Origin: Dioscorea cayenensis subsp. rotundata
Lineage: Eukaryota > Streptophyta > Magnoliopsida > Dioscoreales > Dioscoreaceae
Direction of reading: 5' to 3'
NCBI RefSeq assembly: GCF_009730915.1
Contig: NC_052475.1
Span: 27,589,016 to 27,653,015, forward strand
Length of the DNA: 64,000 nt
How positions within the stretch are numbered: the stretch's first letter is position 1; every line of letters begins with the position of its first letter. The translations under genes and the position numbers were made by a program. Below the pieces are notes generated by a model. It did no database searches. It saw only the letters and a list, made by a program, of their open reading frames with translations, and had not been told where the DNA came from. Shown one piece after another: positions 10,123 to 22,934 of this stretch.

Positions 10123-13100
10123 CGAAGTTGGTAGCCTGTAACCCACACTCATCACTGTTTTTACCTTTACACATGCAAATTCGATATGCATATGCTGTTG
10201 CTTTCATTCTAGGTTCTGATCTTCTGTTCTTATGTAAGAAACTAGGGGAGTGTAGTTTTGCTTTACCATCTACTATGTATTAAACGAAATAGTTGTTTTC
10301 TCTCTGTGTTCTATTAGTGCTTAATGCTTATGGTTCGAGTCCTTTGTTTTTAATATTATGATTTGTTGTGCTTATCTTTGGAGTGACTATGGATTAATCA
10401 GCAGTGCTTTCTTGTTTGGAACATGTCTGGTTTGATTCAGCTGATAATTGTTTATATAAAAATTGTGACTACAATATGGTGGTGAACATCTGTGAGTGTT
10501 TTATTGTGGTATAGTTTGTTTTAGGGTTGATGAAAAACATTAGCCCTTCCGTTTACAAGTTTTGATGTGCTTGTTGTTTCAGAGAATATGAATGATTGCT
10601 GAGGGCATAAGGCGTTGCTCACTTACTTTTAGAAGTTTTATGAGATTGCTGTTGGTTGTTTTATGTTCAAAGTTTAATGATGATTTAGTTAATTTGGGTA
10701 GTTGGCAACTTGAAAATAAACTGTAACAACGTCACTTGTTTAGACTTGTCAATCATTTATATTATTTTGCAATGTTAATCAGTCTGGTGGAAGAGAATAG
10801 AATCCTTGTGGTGGAGTGGCCATCTTTGTTCTAGTTTATCTTTGATTTTGAAATTTGGTGTGGGTTTTGGATCACCATTCTTTGCTTTGTGACTTGGAAA
10901 TTGGTTGTCTGGATTGAACTATGGTAACTAGCTTTATAAAAAACGGTCACATGCTACCATATCAGAACATTGTAATGTAATCTTGTTTTTTTTTATTTGA
11001 GCGGTTGGATGTAGGGTTGGTTTTATGAATTGGCTATGTTTTATCCCCAGAGGCATCAACTCTTTTGTTTGGTTTGGTTTGGTTTGGTTATTTGTTTATT
11101 TATTTATTTATTTGAAGAAAAGAGCTGCAAAGCAGCTAATTTTATTAAACCAAAATGAAACTTGTTTTTTTTCTCCTCCTCTTTTTGTAGGTTATTTATT
11201 TTAGTTCCAATTAGATGTGTTTCATTCTTGAATGAGATAAACCAAGTGTAAATGATTACAGTCCATATGATTAACCCGTTTTCCCATTTCCATGCCTGTC
11301 GTCCCTTTTCTTGTGTCGGCTCGTACTGTTTGATACATGATCATCCATGTGTCACTGTAAACATAATGATTTTTATCAGTGCATCAAGTCATCCGCTGAA
11401 TTTATTTGATTTTTTTTTTTTCCTGCTGGTGTATTCACAAATTGCAAGAGTTTTTAATGGTGGTTCTTGTTAAATTGCTTAGTTTGCTTAGAGGTTCATT
11501 GATGTCATCATTGTAATGGTCGGACTGGAAAGGTCAGTTAACTTTGTCGACTGTGTCCGAGAAGAAAACTTTATGTTTTATTTATCATGGGTTAAAAAAA
11601 AAATGCAGCCAACCCTTGAGCTATGTTGATTTCGTGCTGATTTTCTAGGGGTTCAGAGCCCTTGTCGTTGCCAAAAAATGAGGCCCGCCCAAACACAAGG
11701 CCTTGTCATTTGAAATTGGGTTTTTTCTCGTATCAATGCCTATTCATCTGCATGATGTCATTCTTGTGTAACCAAAGCATGCGCATCAATTTGCACATTT
11801 TTTATGGATGTTCTGATTAAACAAATTGTTTAGGAACCAGTCTCTTTTTCATTTAACAGTTGGATGTTGTCCTCTAATATTTTGGGCTACCTAAGGGCTA
11901 GGGGTACCTAATACCTATTAAATTTTTATAACCATAAAATGGTTGTTTTCGCTTTTTAGATTAATGCTATTCTTCACAAAATTTGACACGAATACTAACC
12001 CCTTGTATAATGTACAGTCATTACACCGTTTTTCTCCGCTTTTAATAGTCTGGAGATAAAAAGGGGGCATTTGCATGCGGTTGGTGCCTGACTTGGTAGA
12101 ACTTACATAGAGTATGGTGCTTTAATCTGATTTGCCCATTTATCCAACTAATGTATTCCAGTCTGCAACTAAGTGATGATATAATCATTAATTTATGGCA
12201 AATGACCTCATTTATTCAATTATATGCATTACATTTGTAGAAACTTGTTTCAGGCGCTGATTGGTTAATAGAGCAATGAAAATTTCATTTTAATCTAATT
12301 TTTTAACTGTACTTTTGAGACGACTTGTCTGAAGAGTTCCACTTCAGAAGCAACCGGGAAGGTAGGTTAGAAGTGACATTAATACATGATAGGAATAGAT
12401 AGATGTAAAGGGACTTATGTGGTGGTGTGGTGCCACATGTATAACTTTATTACTTATTAATTTGTCTTTATATTGAAATTTTAAGGTGATCAATCATGGT
12501 TCACTTGTAACGCGCGTAGCCAAAGACTTGCAAGTCTTCTCTATATATCATATCTCTCTTTCTCTCTCTTGCATTGCAGCTCCTTTCTTTATCTGGTTGT
12601 GAGTGGGATCTTGAATCAATCTACAACTCTGACAGACACGTGCCAGTCCATGACAGTAATTGGGACCCACTACGAGCACGTGGTTGGACTTGCTTGCACC
12701 TCCACGTCAGCTATAAAAAAAAATACTTTAGCTAACTTTGGATGAGATTGAGAGATGTACAGAGAGATAAGAAGGCTAGTCTTATTTCCTCAATTTTTTG
12801 TCTTATATTCAATCAAAAAAGAAGTAAAAGGGAAAATAAAATAAAATCTTTGTCCTGTGGGCGCCCAATTGAAAGAGGTTACAAAATTAAAATTTTATTT
12901 ATTTATTTATTTATGTAATTGTTTATTATTATTTTATTTATTTTTTTGTGAAGATTGTTTGTTGGTGCAAATGGGTGGTGGAAATGATGGTATTGTTTGA
13001 ATAATTGTTCTTCATTGAAATGAATAGATGGATCACTTTTCAGTCCAACAACAAAGAATTGCTATTGCAAATAAATGTATGTGGGGTTAGACAGTAGCTC

Positions 13101-13345
13101 ACTGATAATACCCTCGAAAGAAACCTGACACTTTTCAATATAAATGTATATATATTTTTAACAAAGATGGGAAGCGTTGTCAACTAATATAAAAGTACAG
13201 CAGAGATGTATTAATTATGATAGTATAATGATTTTTTAAAAATTTACTAAGTACAGTGAGCTAATACGCAAAATAATGAAAGTTTATCACATCTGCTCAC
13301 AATGATATATTAAAGATTATAATATTAATATAGTTAATCTCTTTA
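10123..13345. other. 3' flank of RPS27 and gene-free region
   Basis: No coding frame with protein-like character. The first 2.3 kb is T/G-rich and resembles transcribed noncoding or intron sequence. Simple runs (TTTGG)n and (TTTA)n lie near 11080-11115, and another (TTTA)n run near 12895-12915. A promoter-like patch is listed separately. Confidence 0.5.
12637..12720. promoter_or_regulatory. G-box/ABRE cluster with TATA-like sequence
   Basis: CACGTG occurs at 12637-12642 and 12677-12682, CCACGTCA at 12702-12709, and CTATAAAAA at 12711-12719. This arrangement is typical of ABA- or light-responsive plant promoters. No open frame follows within about 1 kb on the plus strand, so the target, perhaps a noncoding RNA or a lost gene, is unknown. 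Confidence 0.4.
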
Positions 13346-13348
13346 TTA

Positions 13349-13827
13349 GAGTATTTTCAACCATGACTTTAAATCTCAGATTTTGGGTTATGGTTGATTT
13401 AAACCTACTTTTAAATCATACCTCAAATTTAATGGTGGGAGGTTGATGACCCCAAATTTATGTAATTAATACTTTAATTATAAGTAATTAATTTATATAT
13501 TATAAATTTTATGTGTAATTAATTAATTAATAATAAAAATTTACTCTAATTAATTTAGGATAAATTTATTAAATTAAAATAGTTAAAAATATACTTAAAA
13601 ATAATAAAAGACACCTACACTACGAATTAGTAATATATTTTATTATAATAAATATTTAGTTAAATCATTGAAAATAATTAATTTCAAATATTTTGCGGTT
13701 AAATAGTAATAATAATAAAAAATGAGATGTATATTTTTTTTGGGTAATATTTGGTGTATGTGGTTGGAGTATAATTTACTGTAGCAAAACCAAATTTACG
13801 ATTTGGGATAATGAGTTGGAGATGGTC
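13349..13827. mobile_element. Tourist/PIF-Harbinger-like MITE, about 479 bp
   Basis: Flanked by the 3-bp duplication TTA (13346-13348 and 13828-13830). The ends read GAGTATTTTCAACC and, inward from the right, GACCATCTCCAACT, an imperfect terminal inverted repeat (9 of the first 13 positions agree). The interior is AT-rich without coding capacity. Confidence 0.6.
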
Positions 13828-13830
13828 TTA

Positions 13831-15002
13831 TACAACATAATAGGAGAACTCACATTGAGATTCAATATACAATAAATAAACATGATTCTTTAACTAACAT
13901 GATTCTACAATATTTGACTAAAATAAAACAGTATGTAAATAATATTAGTAAATATTACTACGAGAGTAAGGTTTTAAACTATTATCCCTTTTATCCGCTT
14001 TGAAGTGAGTTAGGATTAGATTACCACTGAGTATTTGCATGGTTTGATGCCAAACTAATACTATTTTTTTTAAAAAAAAAACATAATTATTTTTCAAATC
14101 TCTCTTTCTTTTTTTTTCTTTTACAATGTCTTTTTCATCTACGTCGCCCTCTCTTTTAATAAAGTAAATATTTGATAGAATATGAAACGCACGCGCGCAC
14201 GCGCGCGCACACACACAAAAAAAAAAGGGAAAAAAGAAAAAGAAAAATTGGGATTCCTTTCTTCAATTCTATCTTTGCAAATAAGTGAATAACAAAGAGA
14301 TATAGACTTTATAGAGAGAGATAAATAAAAAGAACAGAAGAGACAGAGAATAGAAGAGGTGGATGAGAAATGTATTCTTTTCAATTATTTTTATATTTCT
14401 TATATATATATATATATATTGATTCCTTTAATTTTTGAATTTTTGCAATGTGTATGTGATTTAAACATATTTGATTGGAGGTTAGAAGCTTGGAATTTAG
14501 AGTCTTCTCAAATGCTACGTTGGTGAGAAAATTTTAAGTTGACTAAAATTTCACTCAATCAACAACCGATTAAAATTAAATAATTTTAAATTCCAATTTT
14601 ATTTTAAAAATAATTATTAAATATATTTATGGAATAATTATAATTTATTTTAATCATAGAGAATTAAAGTTAAATTTCAGTTATATAAATATATTTTTCA
14701 TTTGAACAAGATTTTTCTAATAAAGAACAACTTTAATAAAGAAGTTAGTATTTCATTTCTCTTTGAATTTATAAGCCAACTCAGAAGATTCGATCGTGCT
14801 TATCCAAATTTGTCAGAAAAAAATCTTAGGGCAAATGCCCCTTCATGTGAGATTTATTAATGAATTAAATAATTTTTAAATAAATTTGTTTTAATACTGC
14901 GAGGACTTGGTGAGATGTTTATAATTGGTTAACCTAACTTAGAGCTATTTTTCAGTGTCTTGTCAACCAACTACAATAATACTTAAATTGTGATAAATAA
15001 AG

Positions 15003-15050
<48 letters not shown>

Positions 15051-18000
15051 TACTACTGTCTTACAAACCCTACTTAATCTTTATGTCCAGTTAGATAAAT
15101 TAGCAAACATTTTTAAGTTGATCGGCAACTTCACCTTTTAAAATTTATAAATTAAGAAAATTTCCCTTCTAAGAATACAAAGAACAATTTGAATCAATTT
15201 TCCACTTTTAAAGTGATTTTTAACATTTTAAAAAAAATTATAACAAGTTTTAAATAAAAAAGTCAATAAGGATTAGCGAGCAATAAGAGTTCTCATCATA
15301 CTGCTCACATATCAATATAAAATAACACAAATCATTCACTGATAATAACTAAAAACTTCAACATCTAAAAGAGAGCATCAATAACAAATAAAAACATCAA
15401 CTAGTGATAATAATGAAAAAAAATTGTTGCACTAAATTCATCAAACACATCCCAAAAAATAATACCAATGACAATAACAACAAAATATAAATATGGTTTC
15501 AATACATCATATAAATTCCCCAAAAAACCCAACAAATTCTTGCTCCCTTAATTTGGCATCTAGCTCAATGTTTCTCATCATCCATCATTTAAACAACTCA
15601 ATCCCATTCCATTGGAAAACATACAATGAACTCAAGAACAACTCACATGCAACCAAGAGACCAACTCCAAGTCTTTTTCTAACCCTTAATGATGTTTATT
15701 TTTTTAATTCATTTATTTAAATAGTTAGACATGTGAGTTGCTCTCAATGTCTCAATCTCACACTAGACTCTAAAAGAATATATACAAAAACATGTGTTTG
15801 CTCCTAATCTTTGATAGGTTAGTCCAATCATTGAGTCATAAACAATAAGAGTTTGAAGGATCTACAACATGATTGGGGTTAAACTAAACTACCAAGTTAA
15901 TTTATAATTAATATTTTTTGGTTAGTTTGATCTTTTCTCTTTTCTTTGTTTTTTTTATAAACTAAATGTTTTGTTTTTTGTGATTAGGGTTTGGTTCTAT
16001 GTCTGTTTCAAAGATCCGGAACATTTTATTTGATAAATATATATTATTAGACACATATTTTTGGCATCATAATTTAGACAAATTAATTAAAGAAAAACAT
16101 ATCTTGCTTAATGGATTTAGTATTTGTCTTTTGTTTTTTTATTTTTTGTGTGATAAATTGTTTTAAATTTTATAATGACAAGTTTGTTTTTTTTTGTTGT
16201 ATTTTAATTTTTTTAATAAATGTGGATAAGTCATGAAATCATAAATGGAATAGCAACATTGTTATTGCAAAGGTGATGATTTTTTTTTTTTAAAAAATCT
16301 TAAATATATTTTATCATTTAAAAGAAAAATTGTTTGCTTTTGTAAAGTTAAGTAAAGATAATAATATTATGAATAAAAAATTTCATTCTGTTTTATTCTA
16401 TAACTTTCTTTTGATTTAGTTTCTCACTATTCAAAACAAGTGACAAAAAGGGATGGAAAAAGGAAAAAAAATATATATATATATATATCTCAAGGTGTAT
16501 CAGATCTTGAATTTTTATTGTTATTTTACTTTATTTTATTCATATAAAACACACTGCATGGTAGCTAGTGACTAGGATCAACTTCATCCTTAGCCTTGAT
16601 TTCCATTTTCATGCAATCAACTTCAAAAAAAAAAAAAAAGTCATTAGAATTCATGATCTTCAAGGTTTTACATTCATTCATTTAATCAATTTCCGTGATT
16701 CATGCATCACAAATCTCAAAACAAATTTCACACGTCTCTCTTTTGAGTTGCAAACATTTAACCACATAAAAAGTTTATGGAGCAGGTAATATATGTGCAC
16801 CTTCCTTGCAATTCATAGCTTTATTAAACTTTTCTTTTTTCTTAAAAAATATATTAAAAAAACTCATAAGAGTTCTATAACTACTGTATATTATTTGAGT
16901 TTCATTCTCAATGATCACTTTTCTAGAATATCATTTACTTCCCAAAAAAAAAAGTCAAATAAACTCTAAAATCAACATCAAATTAATGTTAATACTTATG
17001 ACGTTTGATCAATAATTTAATGACAAATATAAATATATATATATATATAAAGAAAAATCTAGAGAATTCTCTAATATGAAAACAAGAATTAAAATGAACA
17101 TGAAAGAAGAGTTTAGAAGCTACGTTGATGTTATCAAATTAAGATAGGGTACGTTGGCTTCAATGAAATATATAATGAAAGCTAAATATATAATGAAATA
17201 TATATATATATATATATTAATATAAGGACCTCGTCAATGCAATGCCAGTCATCTACTTCTACAAGAGATTGTCATAAATGACCTTCAATGCCGACATCCC
17301 ACGTTCGTCCTTTTCCCATGCATGGTCCTCATAACCCTAATTCTCACCACCGTCATTATCAACAACTAATATCAAAACAGTTAGTAAGTTGGTTTTTTTT
17401 TTAAAAAAAATAATTTTTTTTATTGTGGATTACGATCATTGTCTAGTATGTATACATTTTAATAAGATAAATAATAAATAACAATTATAGTTGATGTTTT
17501 TGCAATATTTGCATGTGTTTGTCATAGGTGATCATACTGTGACATTTGACCATAACTTTAACTGTTAATATTAATGCTAATCTATTATTAACGATGTTTT
17601 TTATAATTTTTAATTAAGAATAGAGAAATAATGTTGTGAATAATCTTGAAATAATTCATGTTTAAAAACTTTTTTATTTTTTTTTTTGTCAGTGACTTAC
17701 AAAATAAAGTGAAGTATTGAAAATTTTATAAAAATATAATTGAATTTTTTAGTATATATTTTTATATATACAAAAATTTAAATTTAAAATCATTTACTTC
17801 GACAATTGAAGCCTTTATTATTTGAACCAACTTAATTGGTTAGTAGCCTTGCAGGTTTTTCATTAATACACCGAACCTCTCTCTATAAAATATATATAGA
17901 GATATATTAAATAAATAAATTGATAAAATTATTTATAGAAGTTGGCAATAAATGGATGCATGTGGGAGCACACGACTCTTGTGACCGACTTCACACCGAT

Positions 18001-20400
18001 CTCATTACTTTATTCAATGAATCATGTACCATGTTCCCTCCTCTTTTCTTCTTCTTCTTCTTATTGTTTTTATTTAGATTAAATTAATTATTAATGGAAT
18101 TATAACAAACCCAAAAAAATAATAATAAATGCGATAATGGAATATATTTGCAAAGACATTAATTGAGTTTAATTTCTAGAAGATAAAACTTTGAAAATTA
18201 AGAGTTTGTGTTTAATGTTTAGATTATTAGACCAATATTCTACATCAAAAACTCTTGGTATTGACTTAGATCATTGATATTTTTGAATCCCTAATTAAGT
18301 ATTTATGTTTATTAAAGAAATTATTTGGATTTTAGTTTATGGAATCTATATATATATATAAAAGAAGAAGTGTGTATATATATATATATATATATATCAC
18401 CTGAGAAATACATTTGCCTATATATACAAAATTTTAAACTTTGTTAATCAATGTGTTCCTCTGACTCTTGCTTCATTTAGATCACATGAAATTGTTCCGA
18501 AGCTACCTTGGCCAATACACCATTGACTTTATAAAATATATATATATTTCATTAACTTGTTGATATCAATAAGGTGAAACCAAATTATATATAAATATTG
18601 ACTTTAAAATGTTCACATTATATTATATATATAATAATTATAATATGTCTAATATTACATGAAACCAAGTTGAAAAATCAGGCCATTACTTCTAGAAAGG
18701 GCATGGTTATTTTATTTGTCACCATGGCCTTTAACCCAGAGTCTCATGCGTAATTCTCAAGTTTTGAATATCTTAATTTGATACATATCAATATTGTTAA
18801 TTATCATATATATTTACTCTCATAGATACCATATTTCTACAAACACATGTATATTTATGTTTTTATTATGCATAAATAATATATACAATTAATTATTTGT
18901 AATAAGATAATTATAATATGATGCAAAACAATAGTATTGTGAATGAACAACAACAATAACAACAACCACAAAAATGGCTGTTGGAATTGCATAAAATCTT
19001 GAACATTGTACTTGCATATGTTGGCATTTTATTTAAGCAAATCTTTATAATTTTAAACATCTTGTTTTATGTTTTATGTTCTCTCTCTTTAGGAACAAAA
19101 CAATATCAACATTATGTTTCCATGCTTTGATAAATACAGATATTGTTCAAGGATCACTAAACCAAACAATTAAGAGCACTTTTTGTTTTTATGTGCTTGT
19201 GAGTGTGTGAGAATTGATTAACTTGCATGCACTTCTTGAGAGGACTTGTTGTTCAGAAAATGTCGACAAATTTTTTTTATATTCATGTGAAGGTTGTTTT
19301 TTTGTCGAGAAATTTTTTTTGGCAATTTCAATTTAATTTTGCGTACTATTTGTATGGCAAGATTGTTACACGATCAATCTTTTCACTCGTGCAAAGTTTT
19401 AAATTTGATTCAATTTCAATTCAAACTATTTTTGAACTTAATTATTCAACTAACATGTTTTATTTGATTGTGTGTATTTATATTTGATTTGATTAGATGG
19501 ATGGCTGTATTTAATTTTCCAGAAAGTATCCTTTTCTTAATAATAGCATGTAAAAATAAAAAGTACAAAGGGAAAAAAAATTAAATAACAAGAAAAGGAC
19601 AAGAACAGCCGTAAAATTAAATTAGAAATAAAAAATCTCATGATTTTTTAAGATAAAACAGTAAATATATTTTGACATTTCTAAGTCCACCCACCAATCA
19701 CAAGGCGAGCTATCATCACCCTCTTCTAGACAATGAAACTTTTTCAATCCAATATGAAATTATTAAAATTCACCTTTTTTTTTTTGTCTCTCTCTCTCTC
19801 TCTTTAAAATTTATTTATTTATTATTTTATTTTTGATAAACATGATTCATGGTAGATAACCGTGCCCAAACTTATTACAAATATTACGTAAAAAGATTTA
19901 AAATAAATAAATAAAATCCAATAATAATTATAATAGTAATAATAATAATAAAAAGAAAACCAAGATTTGATTTTTCTCAATTGATCATCAACATCATCAT
20001 GATCATGATAAAGTTCTCTCTCTCGTTCTGTGTCTGTTTGTGTGGCCAAAAAAAGCGGGGCTTTTTATTAGAGTCTCAGCTTCAAACCTTTCAAAAAAAA
20101 AAAAAAATCTAAAAATCTCATCTTTTTGAGTCTCAGAAATCCTCTCTTGTGCCCAGATTAAAATTAGGGTTTGGTTTAGGGTAAGGGTTGCGTTTCTTTG
20201 GCTCTTCTTCTTTGTTTTTTTGTTGTTTTTTTTATAAATAAAATATAGCCCAGGACTCAGCACTCTGTTTTATATTGAAAACAGGGAGAAATAGGGTTAC
20301 TTTGGGGGCTGGAGTTGACCTGAGGGGCCATTAAATTCGGCGGGAAGTGGGCGTAGTTGATGAGAATTGAGAACCCATTCCATCTCTCTTCTCTCTTTTC
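13831..20400. other. 6.5-kb AT-rich gene-free region
   Basis: Very AT-rich, with stop codons in all frames and no convincing gene or RNA. Microsatellites include (CG/CA)n near 14192-14217, (TA)n near 14400-14420, (TTA)n at 15005-15050, (TA)n near 16472-16487, 17033-17048, 17198-17216, 18347-18360 and 18376-18396, and (CT)n near 19787-19803. Several short open frames consist only of low-complexity sequence. Confidence 0.6.
15005..15050. repeat. (TTA)n microsatellite
   Basis: About 15 tandem TTA units followed by TACTACTACT. Confidence 0.9.
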
Positions 20401-20652
20401 CTCTTTTCTCTGGTTCTATATAATTTGAGTGGTGTTTCTAGCTAGCCTTCACTCAATCTTATCTATAGTTGTTAGTACTGTTCTTGATTGGGGTGCTGGT
20501 TGTTTGAGAGTGGGAAAGTTGGCATTTTTTTATTTTCTAAATAAAAAAAAAGAAAAAAAAAAAAGAAGAGGAGAGTTTGAACTTTGAAGTATATCTGGAT
20601 TTTGGAACAAAGTTGTGAATTTGATTTAAAGCTGGTGACTTTATAAGGTGAA

Positions 20653-20709
20653 ATGGAGTTCCTTTGTGGAAAAGTTGATAATTTTTTTTTTAATAATTTT
20701 TTGTTTTAG
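20653..20709 (+). promoter_or_regulatory. Upstream ORF in the Nudix gene leader
   Basis: ATG through TAG, 18 codons (MEFLCGKVDNFF...), lying 69 bases before the main start. If the leader is unspliced, this frame would be met first by ribosomes and could dampen translation. A TATA-like TATATAA near 20416 suggests that the leader includes it. Confidence 0.35.
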
Positions 20710-20777
20710 TTCTGTAATTTTGTTCCCTTTTCTTTTCTTGTTTGAAGATTATTGGGGTACTACTTTTCATCATATCA

Positions 20778-22634
20778 ATGGCTTTGATAGCTAGAACTGG
20801 GCGCCACCGACAGCGTTATGAGAATCATATGCGCCTTGTCGCTGGGTACTATTCATTCTCCTTTCTTTAGTTCCATTTGTGTTTTTGTTATTGTTATTTA
20901 TTTACTTCTTTTCGTGATTATTGTGGATGATTTTCTTCAATTGTTCTTTTGTTCTTTCTTTCTTGCTTGATTCATCATTTATGTCTTTCTTTTACTGTGC
21001 CTGTTGTTTCTATCAGCCAGTTGTCTTTCTTTCAATTTTCATGAGAGTTAAGAGTAAACATTGGTGTTCAATGCAAGGTTTAAATTTGGTTTTTATCAGC
21101 CTGTTGTTTCTTTAACTTGTTTCCCTTTGCTTGTTTGAAAGATTTGGTTATAGAATCCAAATAGGAGTTTCTTTTCTTTATCTTTTTTGTGAATAAACTT
21201 GGAAATTTAGTCCATATAGAACTTGTATCACATATCTTGCTTCTGTCTATGCATTGACTTCATATAATAACAAGTACACAAATTTAGTTTGTTTATATAA
21301 GCTTAATTTTCTAGACTTTATATTCTTACACATTGTTTTTTATGCGATTTGCACAGATGTATTCCCTACAGACTAAAACCAACTGTTGAAAATCATGCTT
21401 GTGTTCCGATTGATAGATTGGAAGTTCTAATGATTTCTTCGCCTAATCGCCATGACCTTGTCTTTCCAAAGGTTTGAATTTGCTCAACAAAGAAAGAGAA
21501 AAAGATAGAATATGTATTTTTTGCTTAACTAGTAGTATTTATGTTTGTTCTTGTTATCAGGGTGGTTGGGAAAATGATGAAACTGTTTATGAAGCTGCAT
21601 GCCGTGAAGCTTTAGAAGAAGCAGGAGTGAGAGGAATCCTTCATGTAGGTTCACTTATTTTTTCTTGTTCTCTGTGTAGAAGATTCATATTCTTCTATTC
21701 CCTACTGATTTCTGCTTCCATTTTGGATAGAAGTTAAGAATGATACAAATTTCTTGGAAAAATATGTTGTGACATTTATTCATCTAGTCATTTATTATTT
21801 CAAAGATAAGTCATCTGCCTAGAAGTTCCTCTTTTCTACTCCATAGAGCTACTCTTCTTAATTTCATAATCAATTTTTGTTCATTTTTCCTTGATGTGTA
21901 CGTCATCTTCTTGCACTTATGATTATCTGTTCGAAACCTCTACATTAATCAGCCCAGGCATATCAAGTCCAAATCATGTTAAATGTTTTGCATTACTGCC
22001 ACACGATATCATTTTCTATATTATATACTTTTCATTTGTCATTAATGTGAAGTCATCCATTACATCATTCATGCTTGTTACCTTGAGTATTGATTCCTCT
22101 TCAGTTTTAAGAAATTGTATGATTTTTTCTGTCAATTCTCATCTTAAGTGCTTGATTCTGTGTATGATATGGCATCAACTTATCTTCTAATCATTGTATA
22201 TATGTATATATTGCACAGAAATATGAATTGGGAGTGTGGGAATTCAGAAGCAAGAGTAGTGAGAAGAGTTGTAGTCTTGAAGGATTATGTAGAGGCCATA
22301 TGTTCGCTTTGGAAGTGACCGAAGAGCTAGACTGTTGGCCGGAGCAGGCTAGCCACAAAAGGCGATGGGTCAGTGTTTATCTGTCATAAATCATTACAAG
22401 CTTAACAATCGATCTTCTTCGCTGATTTTGTTATGTTTTTCCACTGAATAGGTAAATGTAATGGAGGCAGAACAACTCTGTCGGTATCCATGGATGCGGG
22501 AGGCCCTCAAGGTATGCATACGACAGCTAAGGACAGGACTTGCAAAACCTCCCACCGAGCGGTCTGAACCAGCCATGCCTTATTTGTTCAAGCCTACTGA
22601 GCGTGTAGATAGTGCTATAGATGCATGCTGTTGA
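20778..22634 (+). CDS. Nudix hydrolase, plant NUDT12/13/16-like (diphosphoinositol/ADP-ribose type)
   Basis: Five exons: 20778-20845, 21357-21471, 21561-21644, 22219-22368 and 22452-22634. They join to 600 nt, 199 residues. The Nudix box G62-x5-E68-x7-R76-E77-A-L-E80-E81-A-G83-V84 is complete, with the glutamates that bind the metal. The N-terminal MALIARTGRHRQRYE followed by GCIPYR, and a late HKRRW.NVMEAEQLC.YPWM stretch, are typical of the plant subfamily that includes Arabidopsis NUDT12, 13, 16, 17, 18 and 21. These hydrolyse nucleoside or inositol diphosphates linked to another moiety. Some members carry an organelle transit peptide and others do not; none is obvious here. The C-terminus ends IDACC. 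The last codons also start a tandem repeat that continues in the 3' UTR. Confidence 0.92.
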
Positions 22635-22930
22635 TGTTCAAGCAAGTTGGAATGAAAGCTGAATTCTCTTTTTTTTTTTTTCTTCTTCTTTTTTCTGTCT
22701 CATAATCGATGTAGTTTGAGTTTCATCGCATTGTTTCTTGACACTAGATGCAAGCTGATGATGTTGAAACATTTTCTTCGTCTCATCATCGATGTAATTT
22801 GAGTTTCGCCACCATGCATCTAGACACCAGTTACATGCTGATGATGTTCAAGCATATGATGAAATGGAAGACAAATTTCTCAGTCTTTTCTTTCTCATCA
22901 TCGATATAGTTCGATTTTCACCATCTTTCA
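22620..22930 (+). repeat. Three diverged copies of an ~85-120-bp repeat across the Nudix stop codon and 3' UTR
   Basis: Each copy has TGATGTTCAAGCA or a close form, then CTCATCATCGATGTAGTTTG or a close form, then CACCATG/CATCG and TAGACAC-like text. The second motif lies at about 22698, 22781 and 22897. The first copy begins in the final codons of the gene (GATGCATGCTGTTGATGTTC). Confidence 0.7.
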
Positions 22931-22934
22931 TCTC

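Noticed and set aside
13945-14384. Minus-strand open frames over the (CG/CA)n tract
   Set aside because: Coding potential comes from simple repeats and poly(A) tracts.
15009-15050. Array-like periodic repeat considered as a CRISPR or satellite
   Set aside because: It is a plain TTA microsatellite without spacers, and the genome is a plant nuclear one.
19227-19487. 86-residue open frame rich in Phe
   Set aside because: Low-complexity T-rich DNA, with no promoter, conserved motif or splice structure.
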